Source: Rhizobium sp. Leaf306
GTDB lineage: Bacteria; Pseudomonadota; Alphaproteobacteria; Rhizobiales; Rhizobiaceae
DNA: 64,000 nucleotides
Assembly (NCBI RefSeq): GCF_001423425.1
Contig: NZ_LMNX01000001.1
Span: forward strand, 950,970 to 1,014,969
Reading direction: 5' to 3'
A program made the translations under genes and the position numbers. Below, piece by piece: positions 42,544 through 52,240 of the stretch (position 1 is the first letter of the stretch; each line of letters begins with the position of its first letter). The notes below the pieces were generated by a model. That model was not told the origin of the DNA and did no database searches. It was given only the letters and a program-made list of their open reading frames with translations.

Positions 42544-43551
42544 ATGAATATCAGAACGATGCTTGCGGCATCCGTTGCCGTCGCGTGCCTGTGTGGTCCG
42601 GCGCTTGCCGATACCTCATCCAAGAAGATCGCGCTTTCCAACAATTATGCCGGCAATTCCTGGCGACAGGCGATGCTGACGAGCTGGGACAAAATCACCA
42701 AGGAAGCCGTTTCCAATGGCGTGGTTGCAGCTGCTGATCCGTTTACCACGGCCGAAAACCAGGCGACCGAACAGGCCGCCCAGATCCAGAACATGATCCT
42801 GCAGGGTTATGATGCGATCGTCATCAATGCCGCGTCTCCGACCGCACTCAACGGCGCCGTCAAGGAAGCCTGCGACGCCGGCATCACCGTCGTGTCCTTC
42901 GACGGTATCGTGACTGAACCCTGCGCATGGCGCATCGCGGTCGACTTCAAGAAGATGGGCGAGAGCCAGGTCGACTATCTCGCGAAGAAGCTGCCGAAGG
43001 GCGGCAATCTTCTCGAAATCCGCGGCCTTGCCGGCGTTTCCGTGGACGACCAGATTCATGCCGGCATCCAGGCAGGCGTTGCCAAGCACACCCAGTTCAA
43101 GGTGGTCGGCTCTGTCAACGGCGACTGGGCGCAGGACGTGGCCCAGCGTGCGGTTGCCGGCATCCTGCCGAGCCTTCCGGACGTAGTTGGCGTGGTGACA
43201 CAGGGCGGCGACGGGTATGGTGCGGCCCAGGCATTTGCCGCCGCCAAGCGCCCGACGCCGACGATCGTGATGGGTAACCGCGAAGACGAACTCGTGTGGT
43301 GGAAGCAGCAGAAGGACAAGGATGGTTACGAGACCATGTCGGTCTCGATCGCGCCTGGCGTTTCGACGCTCGCCTTCTGGGTCGCCCAGCAGATCCTTGA
43401 CGGCAAGGAGGTCAAGAAAGACCTCGTCGTGCCGTTCCTCAGCATCGACCAGGCGGGCCTCGAAGAAAGCCTGAAGACCACCCAGAAGGGTGGCGTGGCG
43501 AATGTCGAATATTCGCTGGCAGACGCCAAAAAGGTGATCGACGCCAAGTAG
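42544..43551 (+). CDS. Sugar ABC transporter substrate-binding protein
   Basis: This 335-residue periplasmic protein has a peripla_BP_4 (ribose/xylose-type) fold. The signal peptide is MNIRTMLAASVAVACLCGPA ending LADTSS. The mature part shows IALSNNYAGNSWRQAMLTSW, IQNMILQGYDAIVINAASPT, VVSFDGIVTEPCAWRIAVD and the hinge-side VVTQGGDGYGAAQAFAAA. GGGAGGAAATC precedes the ATG. It begins a five-gene sugar uptake operon. The ligand is unknown; the SMP-30 lactonase at the end of the operon suggests a sugar or sugar acid. Confidence 0.92.
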   Translation: MNIRTMLAASVAVACLCGPALADTSSKKIALSNNYAGNSWRQAMLTSWDKITKEAVSNGVVAAADPFTTAENQATEQAAQIQNMILQGYDAIVINAASPTALNGAVKEACDAGITVVSFDGIVTEPCAWRIAVDFKKMGESQVDYLAKKLPKGGNLLEIRGLAGVSVDDQIHAGIQAGVAKHTQFKVVGSVNGDWAQDVAQRAVAGILPSLPDVVGVVTQGGDGYGAAQAFAAAKRPTPTIVMGNREDELVWWKQQKDKDGYETMSVSIAPGVSTLAFWVAQQILDGKEVKKDLVVPFLSIDQAGLEESLKTTQKGGVANVEYSLADAKKVIDAK

Positions 43552-43565
43552 CGTCGCCTCCCGCG

Positions 43566-43604
43566 TGCCGGGCCGCGAGGGCTTCGACCTCTCGCGACCC
43601 GGCA
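43566..43604 (+). terminator. Stem-loop between binding-protein and ATPase genes
   Basis: TGCCGGG pairs with CCCGGCA and the inner CGCGAG pairs with CTCGCG, interrupted by one C-A mismatch. Such structures after binding-protein genes usually stabilise the upstream mRNA part or reduce read-through. Confidence 0.65.
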
Positions 43605-43638
43605 TGATTTCCCATTCAAAAAACAGACTGCGATCTGC

Positions 43639-45117
43639 ATGAGCGAAACCTTGAACCGACAAGAGGTTGTGGCCGCGCGCGGCGTCCGTGTGACTTTCGG
43701 AGCCGTGAAGGCGCTTGATGGCGCCGACCTCGTGATCCACGCGGGCGAATGCGTCGGGCTGGTCGGCCATAACGGTGCCGGCAAATCCACCATCGTCAAT
43801 GTCATCAATGGCGGCTTATCTCCCCATGAAGGCTCGCTCCGCTACAGCGGCAACGATGTGCGGGGCATTTCGGCTGCGCGTGCCAACGGCGTGCGCTGCG
43901 TATTCCAGGAACTGTCGCTCTGCCCAAACCTGACGGTCGGTGAAAACGCCCGCATCATGCATGCGGAGCTGAAGGGCTGGAACTGGCGCGGCCGGGCGCT
44001 TGCGCTGGTCGAAACCCAGCTGCAGGACATCTTTCCCGGCCATGCGATCGATTGCGACAGCACGGTCGACGACCTCTCGATCGCCGAACGGCAGATGGTG
44101 GAGATCGCCATCAGCTTTGCCGGCATCTCGGCGCCGCCGAAGCTGGTCATTCTGGATGAGCCGACGTCATCGCTCGATGCCGGACTAGCCGCACAGCTGA
44201 TGGCCTATATCCGCAAGTTCGTCTCCGCCGGCGGGTCGGTGCTGCTGATCTCGCATATTCTCGGCGAAATTCTCAGCACCTCCAACCGCATCGTTGTGAT
44301 GAAGGATGGACGCGTGGTGGCAGATCGCGCCGCCTCCGAATTCAATAACCGCAGCCTTGTCGAGGCGATGGGCAATGTGGTGCGTGAACAGGAGCTATCG
44401 CGCAAAGCGGTTGCAAAGTCGGGCGCTCCGGTGCTTTCGATGCCGGCGCGGCGCGGGCACGGGCATGGACAGGCCAAGGCTCTGCCGTTCGAAGCCTATC
44501 GGGGCGAGATGATCGGGCTTGCAGGTCTCGGCGGCCATGGGCAGACGCAGGCGCTGCTCGATCTTTACCTTGCGCGCAACAGCAACTGGTTTCCAACAAA
44601 GAAGCGCGACATCGCCTTCGTCGCCGGCGACCGAAGCCTGAACGGCACGTTCCCGCTCTGGAGCATTCTCAAGAACCTGTCGATCGCTTCGCTCGACCAG
44701 CTGTCATCAAAGCGAATGATCGACGGCGACCGTGAGGATGCGCTCGGCGAAGGCTGGAAGAAGCGGATCGAGATCCGCACGCCCGACATGGGCAACCGCA
44801 TCCTGTCGCTTTCCGGCGGCAACCAGCAGAAGGTTCTGTTTGCGCGGGCTCTCGCGACCACCGCCGAAATCGTGCTGATGGACGATCCGATGCGCGGCGT
44901 CGATATCGGCACCAAGCAGGAAGTCTACGAGATCCTTCGTTCCGAGGCCGCCAACGGCCGGACATTCATCTGGTACTCGACCGAAATGGACGAAATCCGC
45001 CTCTGCGACCGGGTCTATGTGTTTCGCGAAGGCGCGATCGTCGCCGAACTTGTCGGTGAGGAAATCAGCGAGAAGAGCGTGCTATCTGCCTCGTTTGCGC
45101 AGGGAGAAGCGGCATGA
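43639..45117 (+). CDS. Sugar ABC transporter ATP-binding protein (tandem domains)
   Basis: A 492-residue protein with two ABC domains, as in RbsA/XylG. The first has Walker [11 protein letters not shown] and Walker [13 protein letters not shown], but its signature region is degenerate ([17 protein letters not shown]). The second has a degenerate Walker A ([18 protein letters not shown]) and an intact signature [15 protein letters not shown] with [11 protein letters not shown]. This asymmetry is normal for the sugar class. It overlaps the first permease gene by four bases. Confidence 0.92.
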   Translation: MSETLNRQEVVAARGVRVTFGAVKALDGADLVIHAGECVGLVGHNGAGKSTIVNVINGGLSPHEGSLRYSGNDVRGISAARANGVRCVFQELSLCPNLTVGENARIMHAELKGWNWRGRALALVETQLQDIFPGHAIDCDSTVDDLSIAERQMVEIAISFAGISAPPKLVILDEPTSSLDAGLAAQLMAYIRKFVSAGGSVLLISHILGEILSTSNRIVVMKDGRVVADRAASEFNNRSLVEAMGNVVREQELSRKAVAKSGAPVLSMPARRGHGHGQAKALPFEAYRGEMIGLAGLGGHGQTQALLDLYLARNSNWFPTKKRDIAFVAGDRSLNGTFPLWSILKNLSIASLDQLSSKRMIDGDREDALGEGWKKRIEIRTPDMGNRILSLSGGNQQKVLFARALATTAEIVLMDDPMRGVDIGTKQEVYEILRSEAANGRTFIWYSTEMDEIRLCDRVYVFREGAIVAELVGEEISEKSVLSASFAQGEAA

Positions 45118-46055
45118 AGATTTCTTCCGGGACCATTCGCCTGATCATTCCCGCCGCATCGCTGGTGCTGCTGCTGGCGGCCGTCTTCTACATGCAGCCG
45201 CGCGCCATGAGCTATAACGGCCTCAACCTGCTGTTCAATCTGGCGGTGCCGATTGCGCTCGCGACGATCGCCCAGATGCTGATCATGTCCGTCAACGACC
45301 TCGACCTGTCGATGGGCACGTTTGTGAGCTTCTGCGCCTGTGTCGCTGCGACGCTTTTGCAGACCTCGCCGGCACTCGGCATCCTGATCCTGCTCGGAGC
45401 GATCGCGACCTATGCCGTCATCGGCGTCGTCATCCATCTGCGCGAACTGCCGTCGATTGTCGTCACGCTCGGGATGAGTTTTGTCTGGGGCGGGCTTGCG
45501 GTGCTGATCCTCCCCTCGCCTGGCGGTACGGCACCGGCATTTGCACGCTGGATCATGACCGCCAAGCCGCCACTGGTGCCGATGGCGATCGTCGCCAGCA
45601 TCCTGATCGCCGCCGTCACCCATACTATCGTGATGCGCTCGTCGTTCGGCGTTTTGATGCGGGGCGTCGGCGGCAACGACCGTTCGGTTGAGCGGGCCGG
45701 CTGGTCGGTGATCGGCATTCGCGCCGGAACCTATGCGCTGGCCGGGCTGTTCGCCGTGCTTGCCGGCATCGCGCTGGTGGGGCTTACCACCTCTGCCGAT
45801 GCGAATATCGCCCTGCGCTACACCCTGCTATCGATCGCCGGCGTCATCCTTGGTGGCGGTGAGTTCGTTGGCGGCAAGGTGTCGCCGATCGGGGCCGTCA
45901 TCGGGGCGCTGACGCTGACGCTTGCCGGGTCTTTCCTGTCCTTCATGCGGATCTCGCCGGACTGGCAGATCGGCGCGCAAGGGGCGATCCTGATCGTCGT
46001 GCTTGCCCTTCGCCTCGCCCTCAACCGTCTCGAAAAGCGGGAGAAGAGCCAATGA
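45114..46055 (+). CDS. Sugar ABC transporter permease 1
   Basis: A 313-residue inner-membrane protein of the RbsC/BPD_transp_2 family with about nine to ten hydrophobic helices, beginning [20 protein letters not shown]. Family loops are seen in [16 protein letters not shown] and [18 protein letters not shown], the latter matching the conserved GG-x-x-x-GG of this class. It overlaps both neighbours by four bases (ATGA), so the three transport genes are translated together. It pairs with the next permease as a heterodimer. Confidence 0.92.
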   Translation: MKISSGTIRLIIPAASLVLLLAAVFYMQPRAMSYNGLNLLFNLAVPIALATIAQMLIMSVNDLDLSMGTFVSFCACVAATLLQTSPALGILILLGAIATYAVIGVVIHLRELPSIVVTLGMSFVWGGLAVLILPSPGGTAPAFARWIMTAKPPLVPMAIVASILIAAVTHTIVMRSSFGVLMRGVGGNDRSVERAGWSVIGIRAGTYALAGLFAVLAGIALVGLTTSADANIALRYTLLSIAGVILGGGEFVGGKVSPIGAVIGALTLTLAGSFLSFMRISPDWQIGAQGAILIVVLALRLALNRLEKREKSQ

Positions 46056-46999
46056 CCATCCAACGTCTTCTCGTCGCCAAGCCGTGGATCTGGTCGTTTG
46101 CAGCGACCGCCATCGTCTGGATCATCACTGTTCTCTTTACCGGCGGGGCCAGCTCGTTCGGCCTGTCGCAGGCAGCGCTGACCTTTGCGGCCTTTTCCGT
46201 CATCGTCGGCATAGGCCAGATGTTCGTCATCACGCTCGGGCCGGGCAATATCGATCTGTCCGTGCCGGCGACGATGACGCTGTCAGGCACGCTTGCCCTG
46301 AAGCTGATGGATGTGCAGGACGGCATGATCGTCGTCGGTCTTCTTGCCTCTGTTGGCATCGGCCTCGTCGTCGGGCTGGGCAACTACATCCTGATCAAGC
46401 TCTTGCGCATTCCGCCGATCATCGCGACGCTGTCGATGAGTTTCATCGTCCAGTCGGTGGCGATCTGGAGCAATCGCGGCCTACGCATCAAGCCGCCGGA
46501 AACGCTGGCGGAATTTGCCACATCCGGTCTGTTCGGCATTCCCAACGTGGCGCTCGTGGCGTTGATCCTGTCGGCCGTCGCCTGGGTGCTACTTGAGAAG
46601 TCGATCTACGGCCGCTGGATCTCGGCGATCGGCCAGAGCACGTTCGCGGCCCGCATGACCGGCATTCCCGTCGATGGCACGCGGCTTGTCACCTATATGC
46701 TGTGCGCGGTTCTCGCGTCCGTCTGCGGTTATCTGCTGGCGAGCTTCTCCGGCGGTGCTGCGCTCAACATGGGCTCGGAATACCTGCTGATGTCGATTGC
46801 CGTCGTGGTCATCGGCGGCACGGCGGTGGCCGGTGGAAATTCGAACATACCGGGCATCTGGGGCGCCTCGCTGTTCATGTTCCTGGTCGTGTCGATGCTC
46901 AACACTTATGGCTTCGGCGCCGGTGTGCGCCTGATCCTCACCGGTACGATCATCATCGCCGTCATTCTTCTCGCCGGCGGTCGGCAATCCGGCCGATAA
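46052..46999 (+). CDS. Sugar ABC transporter permease 2
   Basis: A 315-residue inner-membrane protein, the partner of the preceding permease. The BPD_transp_2 features are ITLGPGNIDLSVPATMTLSG and VVVIGGTAVAGGNSNIPGIW, with hydrophobic helices throughout. It starts four bases before the end of the first permease gene. Two different permeases in one sugar operon suggest a heterodimeric channel. No substrate can be named. Confidence 0.92.
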   Translation: MTIQRLLVAKPWIWSFAATAIVWIITVLFTGGASSFGLSQAALTFAAFSVIVGIGQMFVITLGPGNIDLSVPATMTLSGTLALKLMDVQDGMIVVGLLASVGIGLVVGLGNYILIKLLRIPPIIATLSMSFIVQSVAIWSNRGLRIKPPETLAEFATSGLFGIPNVALVALILSAVAWVLLEKSIYGRWISAIGQSTFAARMTGIPVDGTRLVTYMLCAVLASVCGYLLASFSGGAALNMGSEYLLMSIAVVVIGGTAVAGGNSNIPGIWGASLFMFLVVSMLNTYGFGAGVRLILTGTIIIAVILLAGGRQSGR

Positions 47000-47039
47000 T
47001 CTTCAAACACTTCAGACAGTTTCAACCGGACGCAATGCC

Positions 47040-47957
47040 ATGTCGCAGACATCTTCACCTTACGAAATCCACGACGACCGCTTCCGGCACCTGATCGTTC
47101 CGAGTTCAGGCCTGGAGGAGCTCTATTCCGACTGCCGCTGGGCGGAGGGGCCTGTGTGGTTTTCCGATCTGCAATGCCTGATCTGGAGCGACATTCCCAA
47201 CCAGCGGATGCTGCGCTGGGTGAAAGATGGCGGCGTTTCGGTGTTTCGCACCCCCTCCAATTTCACCAACGGCAATACCCGCGACCGGCAGGGGCGGCTT
47301 GTCTCCTGCGAGCACGGTGGCCGCCGCGTCACCCGCACCGAGATCGACGGCTCGATCACCGTGCTTGCCGAAAGCTATGAGGGCAAGCGGCTGAATTCGC
47401 CCAACGACGTGGTGGTGCGCTCGGATGGCAGCGTCTGGTTCACGGACCCGACCTATGGCATCAAATCCGATTACGAGGGTTTTCGGGCTGAGCCTGAACA
47501 GGCGACCCGCAACGTCTATCGGCTGGATCCGGAAACCGGCGAGATCGACGCCGTGGTGACTGATTTCGGCCAGCCCAACGGGATTGCCTTCTCGCCGGAC
47601 GAAAAGATCCTCTATGTGGCCGACTCATCGTCGAGCCATGACCCGTCCGCGCCGCGTCATATCCGCGCCTTCGATGTCGTGGACGGCAGGCAGCTTAAAA
47701 ACAGCCGGGTATTTTGCGATATCGACAATGGTCTGGCGGACGGGTTCCGCGTCGATGTAGCAGGAAATGTCTGGACGAGCGCCGGAGACGGGGTGCATTG
47801 CTTCGGTTCGGACGGCAAGCTTTTGGGAAAAATCCTGCTGCCGCAGACGGCGGCGAACCTCACCTTCGGCGGCCCGCGGCGCAACCAGTTGTTCATCACG
47901 GCAACGAAATCGCTCTATGCGATCTTCCTTGCAACAACGGGCGCCGGCGTTAGCTGA
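47040..47957 (+). CDS. SMP-30/gluconolactonase family protein
   Basis: A 305-residue six-bladed beta-propeller lactonase of the SMP-30/Gnl/LRE family. Metal-ligand positions are seen in WAEGPVWF (Glu), NSPNDVVVRSDGSVWFTDPT (the Asn and Asp) and LYVADSSSSHD. The enzymes open sugar lactones such as gluconolactone. It lies 40 bases after the second permease on the same strand and probably processes the lactone form of the imported sugar. No signal peptide is seen, so it acts in the cytoplasm. The ribosome site is weak. Confidence 0.9.
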   Translation: MSQTSSPYEIHDDRFRHLIVPSSGLEELYSDCRWAEGPVWFSDLQCLIWSDIPNQRMLRWVKDGGVSVFRTPSNFTNGNTRDRQGRLVSCEHGGRRVTRTEIDGSITVLAESYEGKRLNSPNDVVVRSDGSVWFTDPTYGIKSDYEGFRAEPEQATRNVYRLDPETGEIDAVVTDFGQPNGIAFSPDEKILYVADSSSSHDPSAPRHIRAFDVVDGRQLKNSRVFCDIDNGLADGFRVDVAGNVWTSAGDGVHCFGSDGKLLGKILLPQTAANLTFGGPRRNQLFITATKSLYAIFLATTGAGVS

Positions 47958-48048
47958 GCAAGTGTAAAATTAGCAAAACGCAATCCATGGTGAGGCAAGC
48001 TTCGGTTATTATTCAACAACCCGTCGCTCACCGCCAAGGAGCGTCATT

Positions 48049-48085
48049 CGGGAGGATTGGCTACCCGCCGTAGGCGGTCCTCCCG
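48049..48085. terminator. Branched stem-loop between convergent genes
   Basis: CGGGAGGA pairs with TCCTCCCG, and inside it CCGCC pairs with GGCGG around GTA. It lies between two convergent stop codons. It has no T run, so it may be a terminator or a palindromic repeat element. Confidence 0.5.
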
Positions 48086-48129
48086 TCATTCACGCGTCAC
48101 GCGATACCAGTCACGCGCTCCGCGAAAAA

Positions 48130-48384
48130 TCAGCCAGCCGATACGTCCGCATCCTGTTCTGCAAACATCATCTGCAGTTCCATCTGGACGGCATGCATGA
48201 ACAGTGCGGCCTGCCTTGAGATTTCCTGGTCGTCAGCGCCGCGCTGGCGCATGGACCGTGCAAATTCCGCCATTTCCGTTCTCCAGAACTGGTTGGCGGC
48301 GTGGCCATGAAGATCACTCAGGGTTTCAGCACATCGTCTGACATCACCAGTGCGTCGATCGGCCGGGAACTGTAAGAGCGTCAT
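48130..48384 (-). CDS. Small DUF6074-like protein
   Basis: An 84-residue soluble protein resembling the DUF6074 group of short rhizobial proteins. It starts MTLLQFPADRRTGDVRRCAE, followed by a Trp-containing helix (NQFWRTEMAEFARSMRQRGA) and a closing helix (ALFMHAVQMELQMMF). The function is unknown. It stands alone between the sugar operon and an oxidoreductase. The family assignment is from memory of the pattern, so it is tentative. Confidence 0.65.
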   Translation of the reverse strand: MTLLQFPADRRTGDVRRCAETLSDLHGHAANQFWRTEMAEFARSMRQRGADDQEISRQAALFMHAVQMELQMMFAEQDADVSAG

Positions 48385-48499
48385 TTCAACTCCGTAAATA
48401 CCGGGCGAATCGCCCGTACTGAGCGAAACAATGAGCTTTACTCCTTCACAAAAGCTGAACGAGGCTCGCAGAGGTGCGTTCCCAAACCTCGCGAAATCG

Positions 48500-49612
48500 T
48501 TAATATATTAGTTTTTCTAGATATTCGGCGATTGCCATCGACGATGTCAGCCCTGGCGACTCTATTCCGTAGAGCGCCGCATACCCCGGGTGACCCGTTT
48601 GCTTCGGTCCCTGAATGATGAAATCTCCCCCGCCGCCTTTCTTGGGACCGACGACCTTGGGGCGGATGCCGGAATAGGCGGGAACAAGCGTGCCATCGGC
48701 AAGGCCCGGCCAGTAACGGCGGATGGCGGAATAGAACTTCTGCGATCGATCGGGATCGACGTCATAGTCGATCGTCTCCACCCATTCGACGTCAGGGCCG
48801 AACCGTGCCTGACCGGCCATATCCAGCGTCAGATGCACGCCGAGTCCGCCGGGTTCCGGCACCGGATAGATCAGCCGTTGCGCCGGCGCGCGTGCGGACA
48901 GTGAGAAATAGGATCCCTTGGCATAATGGCGTTCGGGGATGGTCGTGGGGTTGAGACCTTCGAGACCGGCGGAGATGCCCCACGCGCCGAGGCCTGCAGC
49001 ATTGACGACCAGCTTTGCGTCGACATCGACAGGATCGGCTCCACCGACCGACAGGCGTACCGAATCGTCCCGCAAGGTGCCACCGAGAACCGGCGAGTTG
49101 AGGACGATGCTGCCGCCATGGTTCTCGATATCGGCGATATAGGCTTCCATCAGCCGGTGGCTGTCGATGATGCCGGTCGAGGGCGAAAGCAGCGCCTTGA
49201 AGCCGCGGATATCAGGCTCCATGGCGGCCAGTTCCGCACCGTCGATCAGCCGGCAATCCTCGACGCCATTCGCCCACGCCTGCTTCAGCAGCTTGTCGAG
49301 ATAGGCGACCTCTGTCTCGTTGGAAGCAACGACGAGCTTGCCGCAGCGACGGTGGAGAATGCCGCGCTCCTCGCAGTATTGGTAGAGACTGTGTTTGCCG
49401 GCGACTGAAAGTGATGCCTTGAGACTGCCTGTCGCGTAATAGAGTCCGGCATGGATGACTTCGCTGTTGCGGGCGGAGGTAATGCTGCCGGTCAGTGATT
49501 CGGCCTCCAGCACGATCACCTCGCGGCCAGACATTGCGAGGCGCCGCGCGATTGCCAGCCCCACCACACCGCCGCCGATGACGACGCAATCGAGCTCCAG
49601 TATTTCCGCCAT
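48500..49612 (-). CDS. FAD-dependent oxidoreductase, L-2-hydroxyglutarate dehydrogenase-like
   Basis: A 370-residue DAO-family flavoprotein. The N-terminal FAD-binding loop is CVVIGGGVVGLAIARRLAMS followed by EVIVLEAE. Family sequence includes SARNSEVIHAGLYYATGSLK and CEERGILHRRCGKLVVASN, and near the C-terminus YSGIRPKVVGPKKGGGGDFI. These match LhgO/L2HGDH-type proteins, which oxidise L-2-hydroxyglutarate to 2-oxoglutarate and pass electrons to quinone. The start at 49612 gives the usual length. It is divergent from a D-2-hydroxyacid dehydrogenase, a chemically related neighbour. Confidence 0.85.
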   Translation of the reverse strand: MAEILELDCVVIGGGVVGLAIARRLAMSGREVIVLEAESLTGSITSARNSEVIHAGLYYATGSLKASLSVAGKHSLYQYCEERGILHRRCGKLVVASNETEVAYLDKLLKQAWANGVEDCRLIDGAELAAMEPDIRGFKALLSPSTGIIDSHRLMEAYIADIENHGGSIVLNSPVLGGTLRDDSVRLSVGGADPVDVDAKLVVNAAGLGAWGISAGLEGLNPTTIPERHYAKGSYFSLSARAPAQRLIYPVPEPGGLGVHLTLDMAGQARFGPDVEWVETIDYDVDPDRSQKFYSAIRRYWPGLADGTLVPAYSGIRPKVVGPKKGGGGDFIIQGPKQTGHPGYAALYGIESPGLTSSMAIAEYLEKLIY

Positions 49613-49694
49613 GCCCACTCTCGCAGTTTCCGCCTTCCATGCGGCATGACGGATGTTATACGAGAAATCCGGTGAGGCCAGAGGAGGAAAGCCA

Positions 49695-50648
49695 GTGCTG
49701 AAGATCGTATTCCTGGATCGCGACACGATCGGCCCTTCGGTAACGATCACAAGGCCGGGGTTTGCGCATGAGTGGATCGAATACGGTAAGACGCCGGAAG
49801 ATCAGGTCGCAGCGCGCATCGCCGATGCCGATATCGTCATCACCAACAAGGCGCCGGTGCGTGCCGCCTCGATCGCGCAGGCATCGCGGCTGAAGATGAT
49901 TGCGGTCGCCGCCACAGGTTATGACGTGATCGATCTGGCAGCGGCAAAGGAGCGCGACATCGTCGTTTCGAACGTGCGCGGTTATGCGGTCAACACGGTT
50001 CCGGAGCATACATTCGCGCTGATCTTTGCGCTGCGCCGCTCGATCATCGGCTTCCGGCAGGACGTGATCGATGGCGAATGGCAGAGGGCGAACCAGTTCT
50101 GTTTCTTCAACCATCCGATCAAGGATCTTGCCGGCTCGACGCTCGGCATTTTCGGCGGCGGGACGCTGGGCAAATCCGTGGCACGGATCGGCGAAGCGCT
50201 GGGCATGACCCCGCTCTTTGCCGCTCGCAAGGGATCGACGGAGGTTGCGCCGGGCTATACGGCGTTCAACGAGGTACTCGAGCGCGCCGATATCATCACG
50301 TTTCATATGCCGCTGACGCCCGAGACCCGCGATATGATCGGCATCGCGGAATTCCGGCGGATGAAGCGCAAGCCGCTGGTCATCAACACGGCGCGCGGCG
50401 GGCTGGTGAACGAGGCCGACCTGGTGACGGCACTGAACGAGGGCTTGATCGGCGGGGCGGGCTTCGACGTGCTGACGAAGGAGCCTCCGGCACCGGACAA
50501 TCCGCTGCTTGCCGTTCTCGACCGGCCGAACGTGATCGTCACGCCGCATGTCGCCTGGGCAAGCGACGAGGCGATGCAATCGCTCTGGGCACAGGTCATC
50601 GACCATGTGGAGAATTTCGAGAAAGGCGCACCCTCCAACGTTCTGTAG
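49695..50648 (+). CDS. D-2-hydroxyacid dehydrogenase (glycerate/hydroxypyruvate type)
   Basis: A 317-residue NAD(P)-dependent dehydrogenase starting at a GTG with GAGGAGGA five bases upstream. The nucleotide-binding loop is LGIFGGGTLGKSVARIGEAL. Catalytic residues are Arg in VINTARGGLVNEADL, Glu in GAGFDVLTKEPPAPDNPLL, and His in IVTPHVAWAS. These fit hydroxypyruvate/glyoxylate reductase or glycerate dehydrogenase. The exact substrate is not fixed. The GNAT gene follows after 29 bases on the same strand. Confidence 0.88.
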   Translation: MLKIVFLDRDTIGPSVTITRPGFAHEWIEYGKTPEDQVAARIADADIVITNKAPVRAASIAQASRLKMIAVAATGYDVIDLAAAKERDIVVSNVRGYAVNTVPEHTFALIFALRRSIIGFRQDVIDGEWQRANQFCFFNHPIKDLAGSTLGIFGGGTLGKSVARIGEALGMTPLFAARKGSTEVAPGYTAFNEVLERADIITFHMPLTPETRDMIGIAEFRRMKRKPLVINTARGGLVNEADLVTALNEGLIGGAGFDVLTKEPPAPDNPLLAVLDRPNVIVTPHVAWASDEAMQSLWAQVIDHVENFEKGAPSNVL

Positions 50649-50677
50649 ACAGTGTCGGTGGGTGGAGGTCTTGATCA

Positions 50678-51523
50678 ATGCAGCGAACGGAAGCCGTCAC
50701 GCGTCGCAGCCTTGCGGAAACAACGATGGAGGATGCAGCCGCCGCCTTCACCGAAGGCTTTCGCGGCTATGTGGTGAGATTCACGATTTCGCCTGAGGCG
50801 TTCTCTTTGCGCATGGCGCGTGAAGATGTCGACCCTGAAGCAAGCGAAGTGTTTTTCGACGGTGACAAGCCCGCCGGGACCCTGCTGATTGCGCGACGGG
50901 GGAAACGGTCGCGCGTCAGTGCGCTCGGCATCGGCCCGACGATCCGCGGTCAGGGCCTCGGGACCCGCGTCATGACGGATGCGATTGCCGCTGCAAGGGC
51001 ACGGGGCGATGACGTCCTTATCCTCGAAGTGATCGATTCCAATATCCGCGCTCGTGACCTTTATCTGTCACTCGGCTTCGAGACGTCCCGCAGGCAGGTT
51101 GGCTTCAGCCGCAGCCGGACAAGGCCAGTACCGGACGTGCAAGCAGCAGCCGAATGCGACCAGATGGAAGTGGCCGCGATGCTGTTCTGTTTTGCGGATG
51201 CACACCCGACATGGCAGACGGATCCGGTCTGTTTCCGCCATCCCGGTTCGCCGCTGAAGAGCTTTTCGATCGGGACAAAGGCGGTCGCATTGCTTGATGA
51301 TACCAAGCACGACGTGCGGATCTATGGTTTCGCGGTCGATCCGGCGGAACGGCGCAAGGGTCTCGGCCGCGCCTTGGCCGACAGCCTCGCGGCGCGCTAT
51401 CCCGGTCGCAGGCTATATACGGCGGAGAATATTGCAGCCGGGTTGCTTGATCCCTTCATGCGCCGCATCGGATGGCGACGCAGCCGGCTGACGCAGTCCG
51501 AGATGGTGCTGAGGCTGGATTGA
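50678..51523 (+). CDS. Tandem GNAT acetyltransferase
   Basis: A 281-residue protein made of two GNAT domains. The first shows the acetyl-CoA loop VSALGIGPTIRGQGLGTRVM and VIDSNIRARDLYLSLGFETS, the usual A and B motifs. The second, degenerate but recognisable, has YGFAVDPAERRKGLGRALAD. Such double domains occur in mycothiol synthase-like and other amine acetylases; the acceptor cannot be told. GGAGG precedes the ATG. A bidirectional terminator follows. Confidence 0.88.
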   Translation: MQRTEAVTRRSLAETTMEDAAAAFTEGFRGYVVRFTISPEAFSLRMAREDVDPEASEVFFDGDKPAGTLLIARRGKRSRVSALGIGPTIRGQGLGTRVMTDAIAAARARGDDVLILEVIDSNIRARDLYLSLGFETSRRQVGFSRSRTRPVPDVQAAAECDQMEVAAMLFCFADAHPTWQTDPVCFRHPGSPLKSFSIGTKAVALLDDTKHDVRIYGFAVDPAERRKGLGRALADSLAARYPGRRLYTAENIAAGLLDPFMRRIGWRRSRLTQSEMVLRLD

Positions 51524-51535
51524 ACGGAAACGCAA

Positions 51536-51562
51536 AAAGGCCTCGCACGCGGCGAGGCCTTT
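51536..51562. terminator. Bidirectional terminator
   Basis: AAAGGCCTCGC and GCGAGGCCTTT form an 11-base-pair stem around ACGCG. A and T runs flank it, so it can stop transcription from both converging genes. Confidence 0.85.
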
Positions 51563-51587
51563 CGATCAAAAGTAGCTTATTGAGCGA

Positions 51588-51980
51588 CTACATCCAGTAT
51601 GGCGGGACGCCGTAGTAGTCGTAGACCGACTTGTCCTTGGCGCTGTAGAAGCTGTCGTCGTCGATATCCTTGTAGCGCGGCGCGCCGGAGATCTGGTCCT
51701 TGGTAAGGTCGATCCGGTAACCGTCCAGCTCCTCGTCGTAGTGAAGCTTTTCCCACGGCAGCGGATAGTAATCGTCGCCAATGCCAAGGAAGCCACCGAA
51801 GCTCAGGACGGCGTAGGCAACGCGGCCACCCTTTTTCTCCAGCAGAATTCGCGCAATCGAGCCGATCCGCTTGCCATCGGCGCCGTAAACTGCGGTGCCT
51901 TCGACCTTGTCGCTGGCAATCAGCGAAACGGTATCCTTGACATAGGGGTCCTGCCCCGCACGCGGTTCATGATGCATCAT
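51588..51980 (-). CDS. PRC-barrel domain protein
   Basis: A 130-residue protein with one PRC-barrel (TVSLIASDKVEGTAVYGADG, KRIGSIARILLEKKGGRVAY, then YPLPWEKLHYD). A Tyr/Asp-rich tail ends YDYYGVPPYWM. PRC-barrel proteins of this type are common in rhizobia and bind RNA or partner proteins; many are stress-induced. The start is the first of two ATGs after AAGGAG. The open frame continues far upstream but that part is not protein-like. Confidence 0.88.
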   Translation of the reverse strand: MMHHEPRAGQDPYVKDTVSLIASDKVEGTAVYGADGKRIGSIARILLEKKGGRVAYAVLSFGGFLGIGDDYYPLPWEKLHYDEELDGYRIDLTKDQISGAPRYKDIDDDSFYSAKDKSVYDYYGVPPYWM

Positions 51981-52240
51981 AACGCAACTCCTTTTTGTCG
52001 TGTCGTTATGGTTGAAAAACGGCTTGCGGCCGTGGAGGTTCCGCACTTTGCGTCCAAAAGCTTGTCGAGTATCAAGTTTCGGCACATTGACGCTTACGTC
52101 AAAGTTAGATAGCAATTCACGATAGGTTGCGCTGGTCTGTTGGGGCTGACGCATGGCATAATCATCGACGATGGCCGGCGGAGGAGGAAGCCGCCAGCCA
52201 GCTGCGCCTGATGCGCAGATCGATATGGGAGGAGACGCAG

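Noticed and set aside
42616-43770. Minus-strand open frame of 384 codons
   Set aside because: It is antisense to the sugar-binding protein, whose signal peptide, ribosome site and fold are clear.
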